A stretch of 64,000 nt of DNA from Psychrobacillus sp. OK028. Lineage in GTDB: Bacteria > Bacillota > Bacilli > Bacillales_A > Planococcaceae. The notes under the pieces are model-generated. The model was given only the letters and a program-made list of their open reading frames with translations, did no database searches and was not told where the DNA came from. The translations under genes and the position numbers were made by a program. Where the stretch lies: NCBI RefSeq assembly GCF_900103605.1, contig NZ_FNHY01000004.1, positions 124,001-188,000 of the forward strand, given 5' to 3'. Of this stretch, positions 1-7,990 are shown piece after piece; the stretch's first letter is position 1; every line of letters starts with the position of its first letter.

Positions 1-49
1 AAATAACAATAAAAACAACTAGAAATACTAAAAAAGTTAAAACAGTCAT
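1..49 (-). CDS. Possible 5' end of a small membrane protein (partial)
   Basis: Reading leftward from an ATG at 49, the first 16 codons give a very hydrophobic stretch (MTVLTFLVFLVVFIVI), which would be a membrane segment. The frame runs off the window edge. The ribosome site is poor, so this is only a suggestion. Small membrane proteins of this kind occur elsewhere in the window next to the two-hairpin repeats, and a degenerate copy of that repeat lies nearby at 162-190. Confidence 0.3.
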   Translation of the reverse strand, partial: MTVLTFLVFLVVFIVI

Positions 50-161
50 TCCTAAATTTACTTTAGTGATGACTGTTCCTTTATAGAGTATTTAAATGTC
101 TATTTTGTGATTTTGAGACATACATATTCTTTATCCCTCATACTCCGCTATATGATACGTC

Positions 162-190
162 CTACTCCTTCAAGTAAAGCACGTCGTAAG
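162..190 (+). repeat. Degenerate copy (R0) of the two-hairpin cassette repeat
   Basis: CTACTCCTTCAAGTAAAGCA followed by CGTCGTAAGG resembles the right half of the repeats at 40.8-48.1 kb (ACTCCTTCTTGAAGTAAAGC then ACCCGTTAG). It has the same orientation and lies about 35 bp beyond the stop of a minus-strand gene, as the better copies do. The left hairpin is not recognisable. Confidence 0.45.
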
Positions 191-224
191 GAATTTCAAT
201 ATAATTCTGAAATCTTCCTTATGT

Positions 225-569
225 TCATTCTAAATCATTTATATATGCTTTATATAACTTGTCATTAACTTCAATTGCTATTGCCTCTTCGATATTTATA
301 TCCTTTATTTCAAAAATCTTACTCGGACTTATATATGGATTTTGGTCTTTAGAGTAAGACACAATTGTTTGAATTCGAGTAATCTTCCCTATTTGTTCTT
401 CCACCTCTTTAGTTGCTAAAACTTCATCGGTCATTAAATAAGTTAAGTTGTCTATTTTAATTTTGGCTGGTGTAGTGTTAGTAAATTCAGCACTGCTTAA
501 TTTGTTCGTATTACATCCTGAAAGTAAAATAGAAACAAAAATTAAACCTATTGTTATTGCTTTCTTCAA
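225..569 (-). CDS. Small secreted lipoprotein, unknown function
   Basis: This is a 114-residue protein with an N-terminal signal peptide (KK, hydrophobic core to about residue 18) and a lipobox LLSGC. It should therefore be cleaved before Cys19, lipidated and anchored on the outer face of the membrane. The remaining ~95 residues are polar and match no family I recognise. The gene is monocistronic. It lies just upstream of the R0 repeat (relative to its own transcription the repeat is 3'), so it could be an old cassette gene of the type seen at 40.8-48.1 kb. Function unknown. Confidence 0.7.
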   Translation of the reverse strand: MKKAITIGLIFVSILLSGCNTNKLSSAEFTNTTPAKIKIDNLTYLMTDEVLATKEVEEQIGKITRIQTIVSYSKDQNPYISPSKIFEIKDINIEEAIAIEVNDKLYKAYINDLE

Positions 570-770
570 TTTCTCCCCTCTTTTCTATAGCCATTAAACT
601 CTTGTGGCAAAAAGCGCTCGAAAGTGTGCACCCAATGTAGAAATTACTTAATTGTTATAAAGTACTCTTTTTGATTTTTATATACATTTTAACATAAACA
701 ACCATGTGGAAATTGTCTTATTCTCCATAATCATTAACGATTTATTAACCTTTTCGTAAGAGTCCTAAAT

Positions 771-811
771 AAAAACAGCGGACCTAATTTAATAGGTTTC
801 CGCTGTTTTTT
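771..811 (-). terminator. Intrinsic terminator of the threonine dehydrogenase gene
   Basis: The inverted repeat AAAACAGCGGA ... TCCGCTGTTTT has an inner ACC/GGT pairing. On the minus strand it is followed by a T-rich run. The upstream arm lies inside the last codons of the gene. Confidence 0.75.
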
Positions 812-1748
812 TTGCTGCTAGTTTAGTTAGCATATCCTTTGTCATTGCATCTAAATCAAATTCATAGGAAAAGCCCCACTCTTCCTTCGCAGCTGTTGCA
901 TCGATAGAATCTGGCCAGCTATTCGCTATTGCTTGGCGAATTGGATCTACTTCATAGTCCATTGTAAATGTCGGTATTTCCTTTCTTATCGAGGCTGCAA
1001 TTTGCTCAGGCTCAAAGCTCATCGCTGTAACATTAAATGCATTTCGGTGAATCAATTTTGAAGCATCTGCTTCCATTAAATCCACAATTGCTTGAAGTGC
1101 GTCTGGCATATACATCATATCCATATAAGTTCCAGCTGCTATATACGAAGTATAAGATCCATCATTAATGGCTTTATAGTAAATATCGACTGCATAATCA
1201 GTCGTTCCCCCACCAGGTAAGGTTTCATTGGAAATCAGTCCAGGAAAACGAACTCCTCTTGTATCTACTCCAAATTTATTAAAGTAGTAATCACATAATA
1301 GTTCACCAGATACTTTGTTCACACCGTACATCGTTGTCGGTCGTTGAAGTGTATCTTGAGGCGTATTGTTCTTTGGTGTGGATGGACCAAATGCTCCGAT
1401 AGAGCTTGGAGTGAAGAATTGCAGCCGAAGTTCTCGAGACGCTTCTAATGCATTGACTAGACCACCCATATTTAAATTCCACGCAAGTAAAGGCTTTGCC
1501 TCAGCAGTCGCTGATAAAAGAGCTGCCATATGAATCATCGTATCCGCTTTAAAATCCTTCGCAAGCTGATGCATTTTTTCTCCATCTGTAACGTCCAAAA
1601 TTTCAAAAGGACCACTTTCTGTTACTGGTGAAGCTATTTGTCTAATATCTGTGGCTAATATATTCTCAGAACCGTATTCTTTTCGCAATTTGGTTATTAA
1701 CTCTGAACCAATTTGACCCAATGCTCCGGTAACCATAATCTTTTTCAT
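789..1748 (-). CDS. SDR-type L-threonine 3-dehydrogenase (NAD-dependent epimerase fold)
   Basis: This 319-residue cytoplasmic enzyme likely oxidises L-threonine to 2-amino-3-ketobutyrate with NAD+. The N-terminal Rossmann motif is G8-A-L-G11-Q-I-G14. The extended-SDR active site shows S115/S116 and Y141-G-V-N-K145. Length and the C-terminal substrate domain fit the short-chain TDH type rather than the zinc-dependent type. The product is the substrate of the KBL ligase at 4205-5395, which is on the same strand but separated by three unrelated genes. A GAAAGGAAG ribosome site precedes ATG 1748. A UDP-sugar epimerase is the alternative, but the nearby KBL favours threonine breakdown to glycine. 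Confidence 0.85.
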   Translation of the reverse strand: MKKIMVTGALGQIGSELITKLRKEYGSENILATDIRQIASPVTESGPFEILDVTDGEKMHQLAKDFKADTMIHMAALLSATAEAKPLLAWNLNMGGLVNALEASRELRLQFFTPSSIGAFGPSTPKNNTPQDTLQRPTTMYGVNKVSGELLCDYYFNKFGVDTRGVRFPGLISNETLPGGGTTDYAVDIYYKAINDGSYTSYIAAGTYMDMMYMPDALQAIVDLMEADASKLIHRNAFNVTAMSFEPEQIAASIRKEIPTFTMDYEVDPIRQAIANSWPDSIDATAAKEEWGFSYEFDLDAMTKDMLTKLAAKKTAETY

Positions 1749-1913
1749 AATTTTCTTCCTTTCAAAAACATTTGTATTTTTGAGGAGTACACTAAATTGT
1801 TTTAAACCGTTGATAACACTAATATTTTATGAAAGTAATTATACAGTGTTCATTCAATAAACACAATATCTCAACGTAAAGAGTTTTGATATAATGAAAT
1901 TAAGGAGGAGTTT

Positions 1914-2552
1914 ATGAGACTATTACCATTTATCTTAATATTTGTTATAGGAGTTATTCTAACAGTAGCTTTGTCCTTTATGGAGCTGTCGTTTTGGTTT
2001 ATTTATATCGTTATTATTGTTGTATACACTGTACTAATTGTTTTGCCACCAATATATACGTTATATAAATCAAATAACTTAAAAAAGGTGGAACGCTTTC
2101 TGGAGAAAAATAAACGAAAGCCATTATTTGCTTATCCACTAGCAGTAAGAACTGGCAATCGTGAAGAAATCATTTCTACCATTCAACTTCTTTTATCTAA
2201 ATACAAACAGCCATATATGCAAGAAGTATATAAAACAAATTTAGCATTATTTGAAAATAATATTTCACAATTTGAGCAGCGAGCTAAACAAATAAGTAAA
2301 GAACCACTTCATACATACTACGTTGCATATGCAGAAATATTGAAAGGAAACTTTGATGATGCACTAGCTTTAAAAGATAAGTTGCCTGTTGGTTGGATGC
2401 CCTACGCAATAGATGCCATTATTGCTATCGAAAAAGGTGATTTGGGTGCTTTTCGTTTAGCAGCTAACGAGAGCATTCGCTTAGCTAGAGGTGTTCAGAA
2501 GTTTAATCTCATCTATTCGTTTAAATGGATGGAAAAAGAAAATAAAAACTAG
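1914..2552 (+). CDS. Membrane protein of unknown function
   Basis: This is a 212-residue protein preceded by AAGGAGGAG. Residues 1-50 form two hydrophobic helices with a very short connection, followed by a soluble cytoplasmic part of about 160 residues. The tail is rich in Lys, Glu and Leu and looks helical, possibly repeat-like (TPR-like in pattern, e.g. ALFENNISQFEQRAKQ and AEILKGNFDDALALKDKLP). It is a single gene between divergent TDH and the convergent anti-sigma gene, with a shared bidirectional terminator. I do not recognise a characterised family. Confidence 0.65.
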   Translation: MRLLPFILIFVIGVILTVALSFMELSFWFIYIVIIVVYTVLIVLPPIYTLYKSNNLKKVERFLEKNKRKPLFAYPLAVRTGNREEIISTIQLLLSKYKQPYMQEVYKTNLALFENNISQFEQRAKQISKEPLHTYYVAYAEILKGNFDDALALKDKLPVGWMPYAIDAIIAIEKGDLGAFRLAANESIRLARGVQKFNLIYSFKWMEKENKN

Positions 2553-2556
2553 ACGA

Positions 2557-2586
2557 AAAAAAACGCTGAAATGCATCAGCGTTTTT
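2557..2586. terminator. Bidirectional terminator between convergent genes
   Basis: AAAAACGCTGA-AATGCA-TCAGCGTTTTT is a perfect 11-bp stem with A and T runs on the two sides. It can serve the plus gene ending at 2552 and the minus gene ending at 2589. Confidence 0.85.
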
Positions 2587-2588
2587 CA

Positions 2589-3434
2589 CTATTTTTTCAA
2601 TATCCTCAATTTTTCTACTGAGCTACCTACTATACGGAATAAGTACAGATCCTCGTATGCCCCATCAAGAAGGATTGTGTCATTTAAAGTATGTTCGGTT
2701 CCATCAGCCAAGGTCACATTAACCTGAAACTCTACTACTCGATGAAACTCACTGCGATTTACTTCCATCTTTGCTATTAATGGTGATTTACTTAGCCGTT
2801 CTGATTTAATCTTCCCATCAAATTTATCTTCATTTGTTGCTAGTATTTCAATTGAAGTTAGCTTGATGTCTGATTCGTTTACAACTTCAATCGCTAGTAG
2901 GTCACTTAGATACTTTTGAGTACTAAACACATTTCCATCCTCATCTTCCACCAAACGTGGCGCAATTTTTTTGAGCGTCAGTATATGTTCTTCTCCACTA
3001 TTTACAAAGTATTGATCTCCGTCTGTTTTCACAGAGATATTTTCGTACACTGTTTGCGTTGCTGGTTCAAAACTACTCTTCTCTAAATCGGAAGAATCCG
3101 GAGTCAATCTATACGAAGGATTAGTAGAGATAGTCAGTTCATTTTTCAAGAAAAATAATGTATGTTCCGTGTTCCTTTGGTTAACAAAGAGTTGTGCTTC
3201 TAAATCGTGATTCGCTGTTAAATAGGCAGCCGACTGTTTGTCATTAATATAAGAAAGTCCAAGAACTGAAGAAACTGTTAGAAATAATATAATTATAATG
3301 GCTGGTACAAAATTAAATTTCTGCTTTTTATTTACACTTAAACGAACTATAGCTTTTTGATGCTCGCTAAAATTATTTTGTTTAAATAGGCTATTATTCA
3401 TCGCTTTACGTAGATCTTTTAGTTGTTCATCCAT
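2589..3434 (-). CDS. Putative membrane-bound anti-sigma factor (partner of the ECF sigma at 3427)
   Basis: This is a 281-residue single-pass protein. It has a cytoplasmic N-terminus of about 42 residues, one membrane helix at about 43-62 (VPAIIIILFLTVSSVLGLSY) and a large extracellular beta-rich domain. Its start overlaps the sigma stop by 8 nt (CATGGATGA), implying translational coupling. Topology and position fit an anti-sigma factor that holds the sigma at the membrane and senses an outside signal. I see no zinc-binding HxxxCxxC motif, so it is not a classical ZAS-type protein. The role is inferred from context. Confidence 0.65.
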   Translation of the reverse strand: MDEQLKDLRKAMNNSLFKQNNFSEHQKAIVRLSVNKKQKFNFVPAIIIILFLTVSSVLGLSYINDKQSAAYLTANHDLEAQLFVNQRNTEHTLFFLKNELTISTNPSYRLTPDSSDLEKSSFEPATQTVYENISVKTDGDQYFVNSGEEHILTLKKIAPRLVEDEDGNVFSTQKYLSDLLAIEVVNESDIKLTSIEILATNEDKFDGKIKSERLSKSPLIAKMEVNRSEFHRVVEFQVNVTLADGTEHTLNDTILLDGAYEDLYLFRIVGSSVEKLRILKK

Positions 3435-3975
3435 GTGATTCCTCCTCTCCCAGCATTTTTTTTAGTTGCTCTCTTCCCCGTTTCAACCTCGTCTTCACCG
3501 TATTTTCATTGCAGCTTAGTATAGACGCAATCTCCCCGACTGCTAACTCTTCATAATAGTAAAGTAAGATAACGATTCTATATTTCTCTTTCAGATTTAA
3601 TACAGATTCTGTCAGTTTTGCATCCTTCTCAGATGCTATAAGATTATTCTCCATTAGTGTGGGAGATGGCTCTCGCTCTATCAAACTTTCTATTAATAAT
3701 ACCCTTTTAACCCAGGAGGTTTTATAATAATCTTTCGCACGGTTTATCGTAATTTTATAGATCCAAGCTTTGTAATTTAGAATAGTTTGTCGCTTATGAA
3801 AATCTCTATAACAGATAATAAATACATCCTGAACAATCTCTTGAGATTTCCCCCAGTCCATCGTGTATGTATAAGCTATATTGGTTAAGGGCTCTCCGTA
3901 CAACCCCATCAATGCGTCCAGCCATCGATCCTGATCTACCTCGACAGACAATATATTACATCCCACATTTTCCAC
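3427..3975 (-). CDS. ECF RNA polymerase sigma factor
   Basis: This sigma-70 family protein of about 182 residues has region 2 in the N-terminal half (SQEIVQDVFIICYRDF, then NYKAWIYKITINRAKDYYK). The region 4 helix-turn-helix is near the C-terminus (AVGEIASILSCNENTVKTRLKRGREQLKK). It should direct RNA polymerase to a small stress regulon. The frame opens with GTG at 3975, and the ribosome site does not settle whether a downstream GTG or TTG is used. It forms an operon with the anti-sigma gene, whose start it overlaps by 8 nt. Confidence 0.9.
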   Translation of the reverse strand: MENVGCNILSVEVDQDRWLDALMGLYGEPLTNIAYTYTMDWGKSQEIVQDVFIICYRDFHKRQTILNYKAWIYKITINRAKDYYKTSWVKRVLLIESLIEREPSPTLMENNLIASEKDAKLTESVLNLKEKYRIVILLYYYEELAVGEIASILSCNENTVKTRLKRGREQLKKMLGEEESHG

Positions 3976-4098
3976 TCTTTTACTTCACTTCCTTCCCCTT
4001 ACAACTAAGACGACCAAAACATTAAATCCGTTTCAACTATATTTATCAAGTTAGATATTCATTCAGTTTTTTTTATCCTTAATCCTCTTCTACAAAAA

Positions 4099-4200
4099 AA
4101 GAAGCTGAGACAAAACTCAAAAAACCATTTTTCTCAATGAGAAAAATGGTTTTTTTGTGTTAACAAAATTGATTTTCGTTTCTGTCGCAGTCTACTTCTT
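4099..4200. repeat. Long hairpin repeat element
   Basis: The outer arms AAGAAGCTGAGACAAAAC and GTTTCTGTCGCAG...CTTCTT are imperfectly complementary. They surround an inner perfect hairpin at 4118-4155. The motif 'GAAGCTGNGACAAAAC' belongs to an intergenic repeat type I recall from Bacillaceae genomes. Confidence 0.55.
4118..4155. terminator. Strong bidirectional terminator-like hairpin
   Basis: AAAAAACCATTTTTCTC and GAGAAAAATGGTTTTTT form a perfect 17-bp stem with a 3-nt loop. Flanking A and T runs serve either direction. It would end kbl transcription (minus) just after its stop at 4205. Confidence 0.8.
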
Positions 4201-4204
4201 AAAA

Positions 4205-5395
4205 TTATTCAATTACCCCAAGCTCTTTACCAACTTTTTCGTAAACAGCTATGGCGTCATCTAACATTTCTTTCGTATGGGCTGCAGTTGGCATGTTGCG
4301 TACGCGGCCAGTTCCTTTTGGTACAGTCGGGAAGACGATGGATTTTGCATAAACGCCTTCTTCAAATAGTCGTTTGGAGAATTGCTGTGTTAGTTTTTCG
4401 TCTCCGATTATGCAAGGCGTGATCGGTGTTTCGGATGCACCAATGTCAAAGCCTAGTTTTGATAAACCTGCTTTTAAATAGTCACCGTTTTCCCACAGCT
4501 TGTCGTGTAATTCTGTAGAGTCAATGATCATTTGAACTGCAGCAGTTATTGCTGCTACATCTCCAGGTGGTAGAGCTGTTGAGAATAAAAACGGACGCGA
4601 ACGAACTTTTAACCAGTCAATTAGATCCTTTTTGCCTGCAACGTATCCACCTACGACACCGATTGCTTTTGAAAGTGTACCAATTTGGAAGTCTATTTCT
4701 TTTTCTAAACCGAAATGCTTTACAGTTCCCTTCCCTTTACCAGTAACACCTGAACCGTGAGCATCGTCTACATAAGTGATCAGGTCGTATTCTTTTGCAA
4801 TTGCCACGATTTCTGGAAGCTTAGCAATATCTCCATCCATAGAGAATACACCATCAGTAATAACCATTACTTTGTTGTATTGACCAGACTCAGTTGCAGC
4901 TTTTGCTTTGGCACGTAAATCATCCATATCCGAGTGGTTGAATGGAATAATTTTAGCTTTCGATAGTCGGCAGCCATCGATTATAGATGCATGATTTAGT
5001 TGGTCGGAAAGAATTGCATCGTTTTTGTCCATCACGGCAGAAATAGCAGCCATATTACAGTTGAAGCCTGATTGATATGAAATTGCAGCTTCGGTTCCTT
5101 TGAATTCCGCTAGCTTTTCCTCTAATTTCACGTGAAGGTCAAGCGTTCCATTAATTGTACGGACAGCCCCCGCTCCAACCCCATACTTGTCCACTGCATC
5201 TTTGGCAATTTGTTTAAGCTCTGGATTTGTCGCAAGCCCTAAATAGTTATTAGAAGATAAGTTTATGAGTTCAGAACCTTTTACATTGATTTTCGCCCCA
5301 TTTGGACCTTCTACAGGATCGATTTCGTTATATAAACCTTGGTTTTTTAATTCACTTAAGTTTTCGGATAAAAAATTATTTAATACGTTAGACAT
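4205..5395 (-). CDS. kbl: Glycine C-acetyltransferase (2-amino-3-ketobutyrate CoA ligase)
   Basis: This is a 396-residue PLP-dependent alpha-oxoamine synthase. It cleaves 2-amino-3-ketobutyrate with CoA to glycine and acetyl-CoA, the second step of threonine catabolism after threonine dehydrogenase. The catalytic PLP lysine is K243 in TLSKAIG. D210 and H213 (DDAHGSG) contact the cofactor. I chose ATG 5395 because GAGGAGC lies directly before it; an in-frame ATG nine bases upstream lacks proper spacing. It shares strand with the TDH gene at 789 but is separated from it by a sigma/anti-sigma pair and a membrane-protein gene. The closely related 8-amino-7-oxononanoate synthase is less likely, as no biotin genes are present. 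Confidence 0.92.
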   Translation of the reverse strand: MSNVLNNFLSENLSELKNQGLYNEIDPVEGPNGAKINVKGSELINLSSNNYLGLATNPELKQIAKDAVDKYGVGAGAVRTINGTLDLHVKLEEKLAEFKGTEAAISYQSGFNCNMAAISAVMDKNDAILSDQLNHASIIDGCRLSKAKIIPFNHSDMDDLRAKAKAATESGQYNKVMVITDGVFSMDGDIAKLPEIVAIAKEYDLITYVDDAHGSGVTGKGKGTVKHFGLEKEIDFQIGTLSKAIGVVGGYVAGKKDLIDWLKVRSRPFLFSTALPPGDVAAITAAVQMIIDSTELHDKLWENGDYLKAGLSKLGFDIGASETPITPCIIGDEKLTQQFSKRLFEEGVYAKSIVFPTVPKGTGRVRNMPTAAHTKEMLDDAIAVYEKVGKELGVIE

Positions 5396-5467
5396 GCTCC
5401 TCATCCTTTCACGGGTAGTATTCTATTCTATCTTACCATGCAAAATGAATGAAAGAAATTAACATAC

Positions 5468-5503
5468 GAAATCCACCGCTGATACAAAACAACGGTGGAT
5501 TTT
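5468..5503 (+). terminator. Hairpin with T-run
   Basis: AAATCCACCG and CGGTGGATTT flank a 14-nt loop, followed by TTTT on the plus strand. No plus-strand gene ends here. The right arm coincides with the start of the 21-bp repeat element. Confidence 0.5.
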
Positions 5504-5577
5504 TTAGTTAGTTGGAATTTTGGATAATTTAGTTGGAAAAATGAACACTTTAGTTGGAATAGAAAACTTTTCCCACC
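5494..5577 (+). repeat. 21-bp phased tandem repeat, TTAGTTGGAA family (3 units)
   Basis: Units starting TTAGTTGGAA occur at 5508, 5529 and 5550, exactly 21 bp apart. The rest of each unit is degenerate. The lead-in GGTGGATTTTTTAGT and the exit TTTTCCCAC are shared with the copy at 32203-32309, so this is a defined element. It lies between two minus-strand genes. Confidence 0.85.
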
Positions 5578-5634
5578 GAAGGTTCCAAGCATAACTAATT
5601 CCCAATCTTCCGTTTGAATAAGTAAATCGTTAGT

Positions 5635-6696
5635 TCATCTTATCGTTTCAAGCATTTTTTCTAGTAATTCACTCCACTTTTCCTCATCAATGGCTGAATC
5701 GTACAACATTTTAATCATTTTGGATTCTCCAGCATACGTGCACAAATAATCTTGAGCAAGCTCCATCTCATTTGCGTAACGTTGTCTTACTTCTATTATC
5801 TTATCTTCATCTAACATAGTCTGGTCTATATGTGAGAAGAAATCGATAATTTCATCACCATTTCGCTCAGGCTCATATACATGAGGGCTTGTTGCGTCTA
5901 CCAAACATAATTGAAGCTCAGGAAGCACTACTCCATCTACACTACCAGCATCTAGTCCACACCAAATATATCGAACATCCAGTCCATGTAGCTTGGCTTC
6001 TTTCCCAAACTTCTTCATAAAAGAAGATTTCCCGCTACCCGGTAATCCTTTTATATATAATCTAGTCTTTAAATTTTTGGAAATAGATTCTAGTGTATCC
6101 TTTGCACCGAGTGGAGTAAGGGATCCCATTAAACGATGACTTACTTTAGGATTTTTTTGCAGCTGAATATTACCGATATTTTTCTTCGTGCGCTCTTCCA
6201 GCAATGCATTAATCCCATCCCAGCTGACAGCTACTTGTATAAGCTGTTCCCATTCATCATGAATTTCCTTTGCTCGAGATAATGCTTGAAGTCCTTTTGT
6301 TAGCCATACGTTATTACTAATCTGCTTATCTTTTACTATTGGACCAATTTCACGTAATTTCCGATCATTATATGTTTCATAATAAGTTACCCATTCATGT
6401 CCGGCTCCATAATAGGAAGGATCAATATTATCAGCTTGTAAGTAAAGTGTTTTTGTTTCATTAATATATAAACCTTCTACTAGATCCTCATGCATTGGAT
6501 CATAGAACCACTCCATATTTTTACCCCGTCTTACTGCATTGTAGCCTATTTCCTTCAATATATCCGATAGTCGATAGGTAGTCGGTCCTTTAAAGAAATA
6601 TACTTTGTTTGCTTCTTGAATAATTTCGTTGTAAAAGTTTTTCACACCTTGTCCAGTATATGACCTTCCCATATAATGAGTAATTATTCCGTTCAT
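5635..6696 (-). CDS. Two-domain P-loop ATPase-like protein, first P-loop degenerate
   Basis: This is a 353-residue cytoplasmic protein resembling the conserved Firmicutes family PRK06851, which is made of two tandem P-loop NTPase modules. The second module is intact: Walker A GLPGSGKSSFMKKFG near residue 222, then VRYIWCGLDAGSVDGVVLPELQLCLVDATSPHVYEP. In the first module the equivalent stretch reads KVYFFKGPTTYRLSDILKEIG, so the Gly-rich loop and GKS/T are gone and that half cannot bind nucleotide in the normal way. GGGAGG precedes ATG 6696. The cellular role of the family is unknown to me. Confidence 0.75.
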   Translation of the reverse strand: MNGIITHYMGRSYTGQGVKNFYNEIIQEANKVYFFKGPTTYRLSDILKEIGYNAVRRGKNMEWFYDPMHEDLVEGLYINETKTLYLQADNIDPSYYGAGHEWVTYYETYNDRKLREIGPIVKDKQISNNVWLTKGLQALSRAKEIHDEWEQLIQVAVSWDGINALLEERTKKNIGNIQLQKNPKVSHRLMGSLTPLGAKDTLESISKNLKTRLYIKGLPGSGKSSFMKKFGKEAKLHGLDVRYIWCGLDAGSVDGVVLPELQLCLVDATSPHVYEPERNGDEIIDFFSHIDQTMLDEDKIIEVRQRYANEMELAQDYLCTYAGESKMIKMLYDSAIDEEKWSELLEKMLETIR

Positions 6697-6758
6697 AGCG
6701 TCATCCTCCCTATCATTCCTTCAAGAAATACTATATGCACGACCCGGTTAGAATATGA

Positions 6759-6798
6759 AAAAGAGTGTAGAAAATCAGGATTGATTTTCCACACTCTT
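6759..6798 (-). terminator. Intrinsic terminator of the YczE-like gene
   Basis: AGAGTGT-GAAAATCA stems pair with TGATTTTC-ACACTCT across a GGAT loop, with one mismatch. On the minus strand TTTTTC follows. One arm codes for the last residues of the gene ending at 6775. Confidence 0.75.
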
Positions 6799-7422
6799 CT
6801 TTACATACGGCAATGTATAACCGGAAATCTTATATAATAGTTTTTGAGACAATGGCAATGAATAATGAACGATCTGTCCGAGCAATAAAGCAATAATAAT
6901 AGTACCTAGTCCCACCGGTCCACCGAGCGCCCAGCCCGCAAGTGCCACTATTATTTCAATACCGGTGCGAACCTTTTTAATACTCCAACCTGTTTTTGCC
7001 ATAAGCAACAGCATAAGAGAATCTCGAGGACCCGCCCCCACATTTGGAGAAACATAAACCCCTACGCCCACTGCAGTTACAACAACCCCGATAATAAATA
7101 TAATCAGTTGACCTATGTAACTTGTGATATCAGGCAATAGCCAGTTAAACACATCAATAAAAGATCCTATAAAAACAATATTTAACCATGTTCCAAGCTG
7201 CGGAAATTTCTTCGTTCCTATCATCGTGATCAACACAATAATTATACCGGTTAAAATCGCCCAAGTGCCAATGGTTAAACCTAAATGTTTATATAAACCT
7301 ACATGAAACACATCCCATGGTCCAATTCCAAATTGCTGACCCTTAATAGTCATCGAAATTCCCAACGCCATCGTTGTGACTCCAGTAACAAAAAATATCC
7401 AACGCCAAACTAATTGTTTCAT
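6775..7422 (-). CDS. YczE-like integral membrane protein
   Basis: This is a 215-residue protein with five or six hydrophobic helices. It shows the motif FGIGPWDVFHVGLYKHLGLTIGTW near residue 31 and a second GAGPRDSLML near residue 129, the internal repeat of the YczE/YitT-like membrane family. Transport or regulatory roles have been suggested for relatives, but the substrate is unknown. The start ATG 7422 has a weak AGTAGGG site. The gene shares direction with its neighbours but has its own terminator overlapping its 3' end. Confidence 0.75.
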   Translation of the reverse strand: MKQLVWRWIFFVTGVTTMALGISMTIKGQQFGIGPWDVFHVGLYKHLGLTIGTWAILTGIIIVLITMIGTKKFPQLGTWLNIVFIGSFIDVFNWLLPDITSYIGQLIIFIIGVVVTAVGVGVYVSPNVGAGPRDSLMLLLMAKTGWSIKKVRTGIEIIVALAGWALGGPVGLGTIIIALLLGQIVHYSLPLSQKLLYKISGYTLPYVKKSVENQS

Positions 7423-7491
7423 TTCAGCCCTACTTCCTGTTCCAGTAAACCATCTAGTAGGTTAAGTATAACGATGTTTTTAGAGAATCGA

Positions 7492-7974
7492 TTACATTTT
7501 AATTATTTCTGCAATTTGCCCGTTCGTTAGTCGCAAAAGATCCTGCAAACTCAGTTTTACCTGAAGACCGATTTTCCCACCACTTACGAGGATATAATCA
7601 AGACTCTCTGCACTCTTATCTATCCACGTTGGAAATAATTTCTTCATTCCAATCGGAGAACAACCACCTCTTATATATCCAGTGGTTGGTTGCAATTCCT
7701 TTAAGGGCAGTAACTCCACCTTTTTTTCACCTACTGCTTTAGCTACTTCCTTTAAATTCAACTCTTTATGTACAGGAATAATACAAACAAAATGTTTATT
7801 TGTTCCCGCAGTTACGAGTAATGTTTTATACACAACAAAAACAGGGTAGCCTATTTTATGTGCAACAGTTACCCCGTCTACTTGATCATCAGAAAGCTCA
7901 TATTCAATTAATTCGAACAAAATTTTCTGTTGCTCCAGCTTTCGAACAGCATTCGTTTTTTGTTTTTTGCTCAT
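7492..7974 (-). CDS. ybaK: Cys-tRNA(Pro)/Cys-tRNA(Cys) deacylase, YbaK/EbsC family
   Basis: This is a 160-residue single-domain trans-editing enzyme. YbaK proteins hydrolyse Cys-tRNA(Pro) formed by prolyl-tRNA synthetase in error. The family signatures visible are PVFVVYKTLLV, HFVCIIPVHKELNLKEVAKAVG, a central GYIRGGCSPIGMKK loop and the C-terminal VSGGKIGLQVKLSLQDLLRLT. ATG 7974 was chosen because AAGGGG lies nine bases upstream; the in-frame TTG at 7980 is too close to it. It is 16 bp downstream of the next gene and probably cotranscribed with it. Confidence 0.9.
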   Translation of the reverse strand: MSKKQKTNAVRKLEQQKILFELIEYELSDDQVDGVTVAHKIGYPVFVVYKTLLVTAGTNKHFVCIIPVHKELNLKEVAKAVGEKKVELLPLKELQPTTGYIRGGCSPIGMKKLFPTWIDKSAESLDYILVSGGKIGLQVKLSLQDLLRLTNGQIAEIIKM

Positions 7975-7990
7975 ATTCAAGTGCCCCTTC

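Noticed and set aside
41-78. Inverted repeat AACAGTCAT ... ATGACTGTT as an operator
   Set aside because: Nine-base arms with a 19-base gap near the window edge and no second site; cannot be distinguished from chance or a weak terminator.
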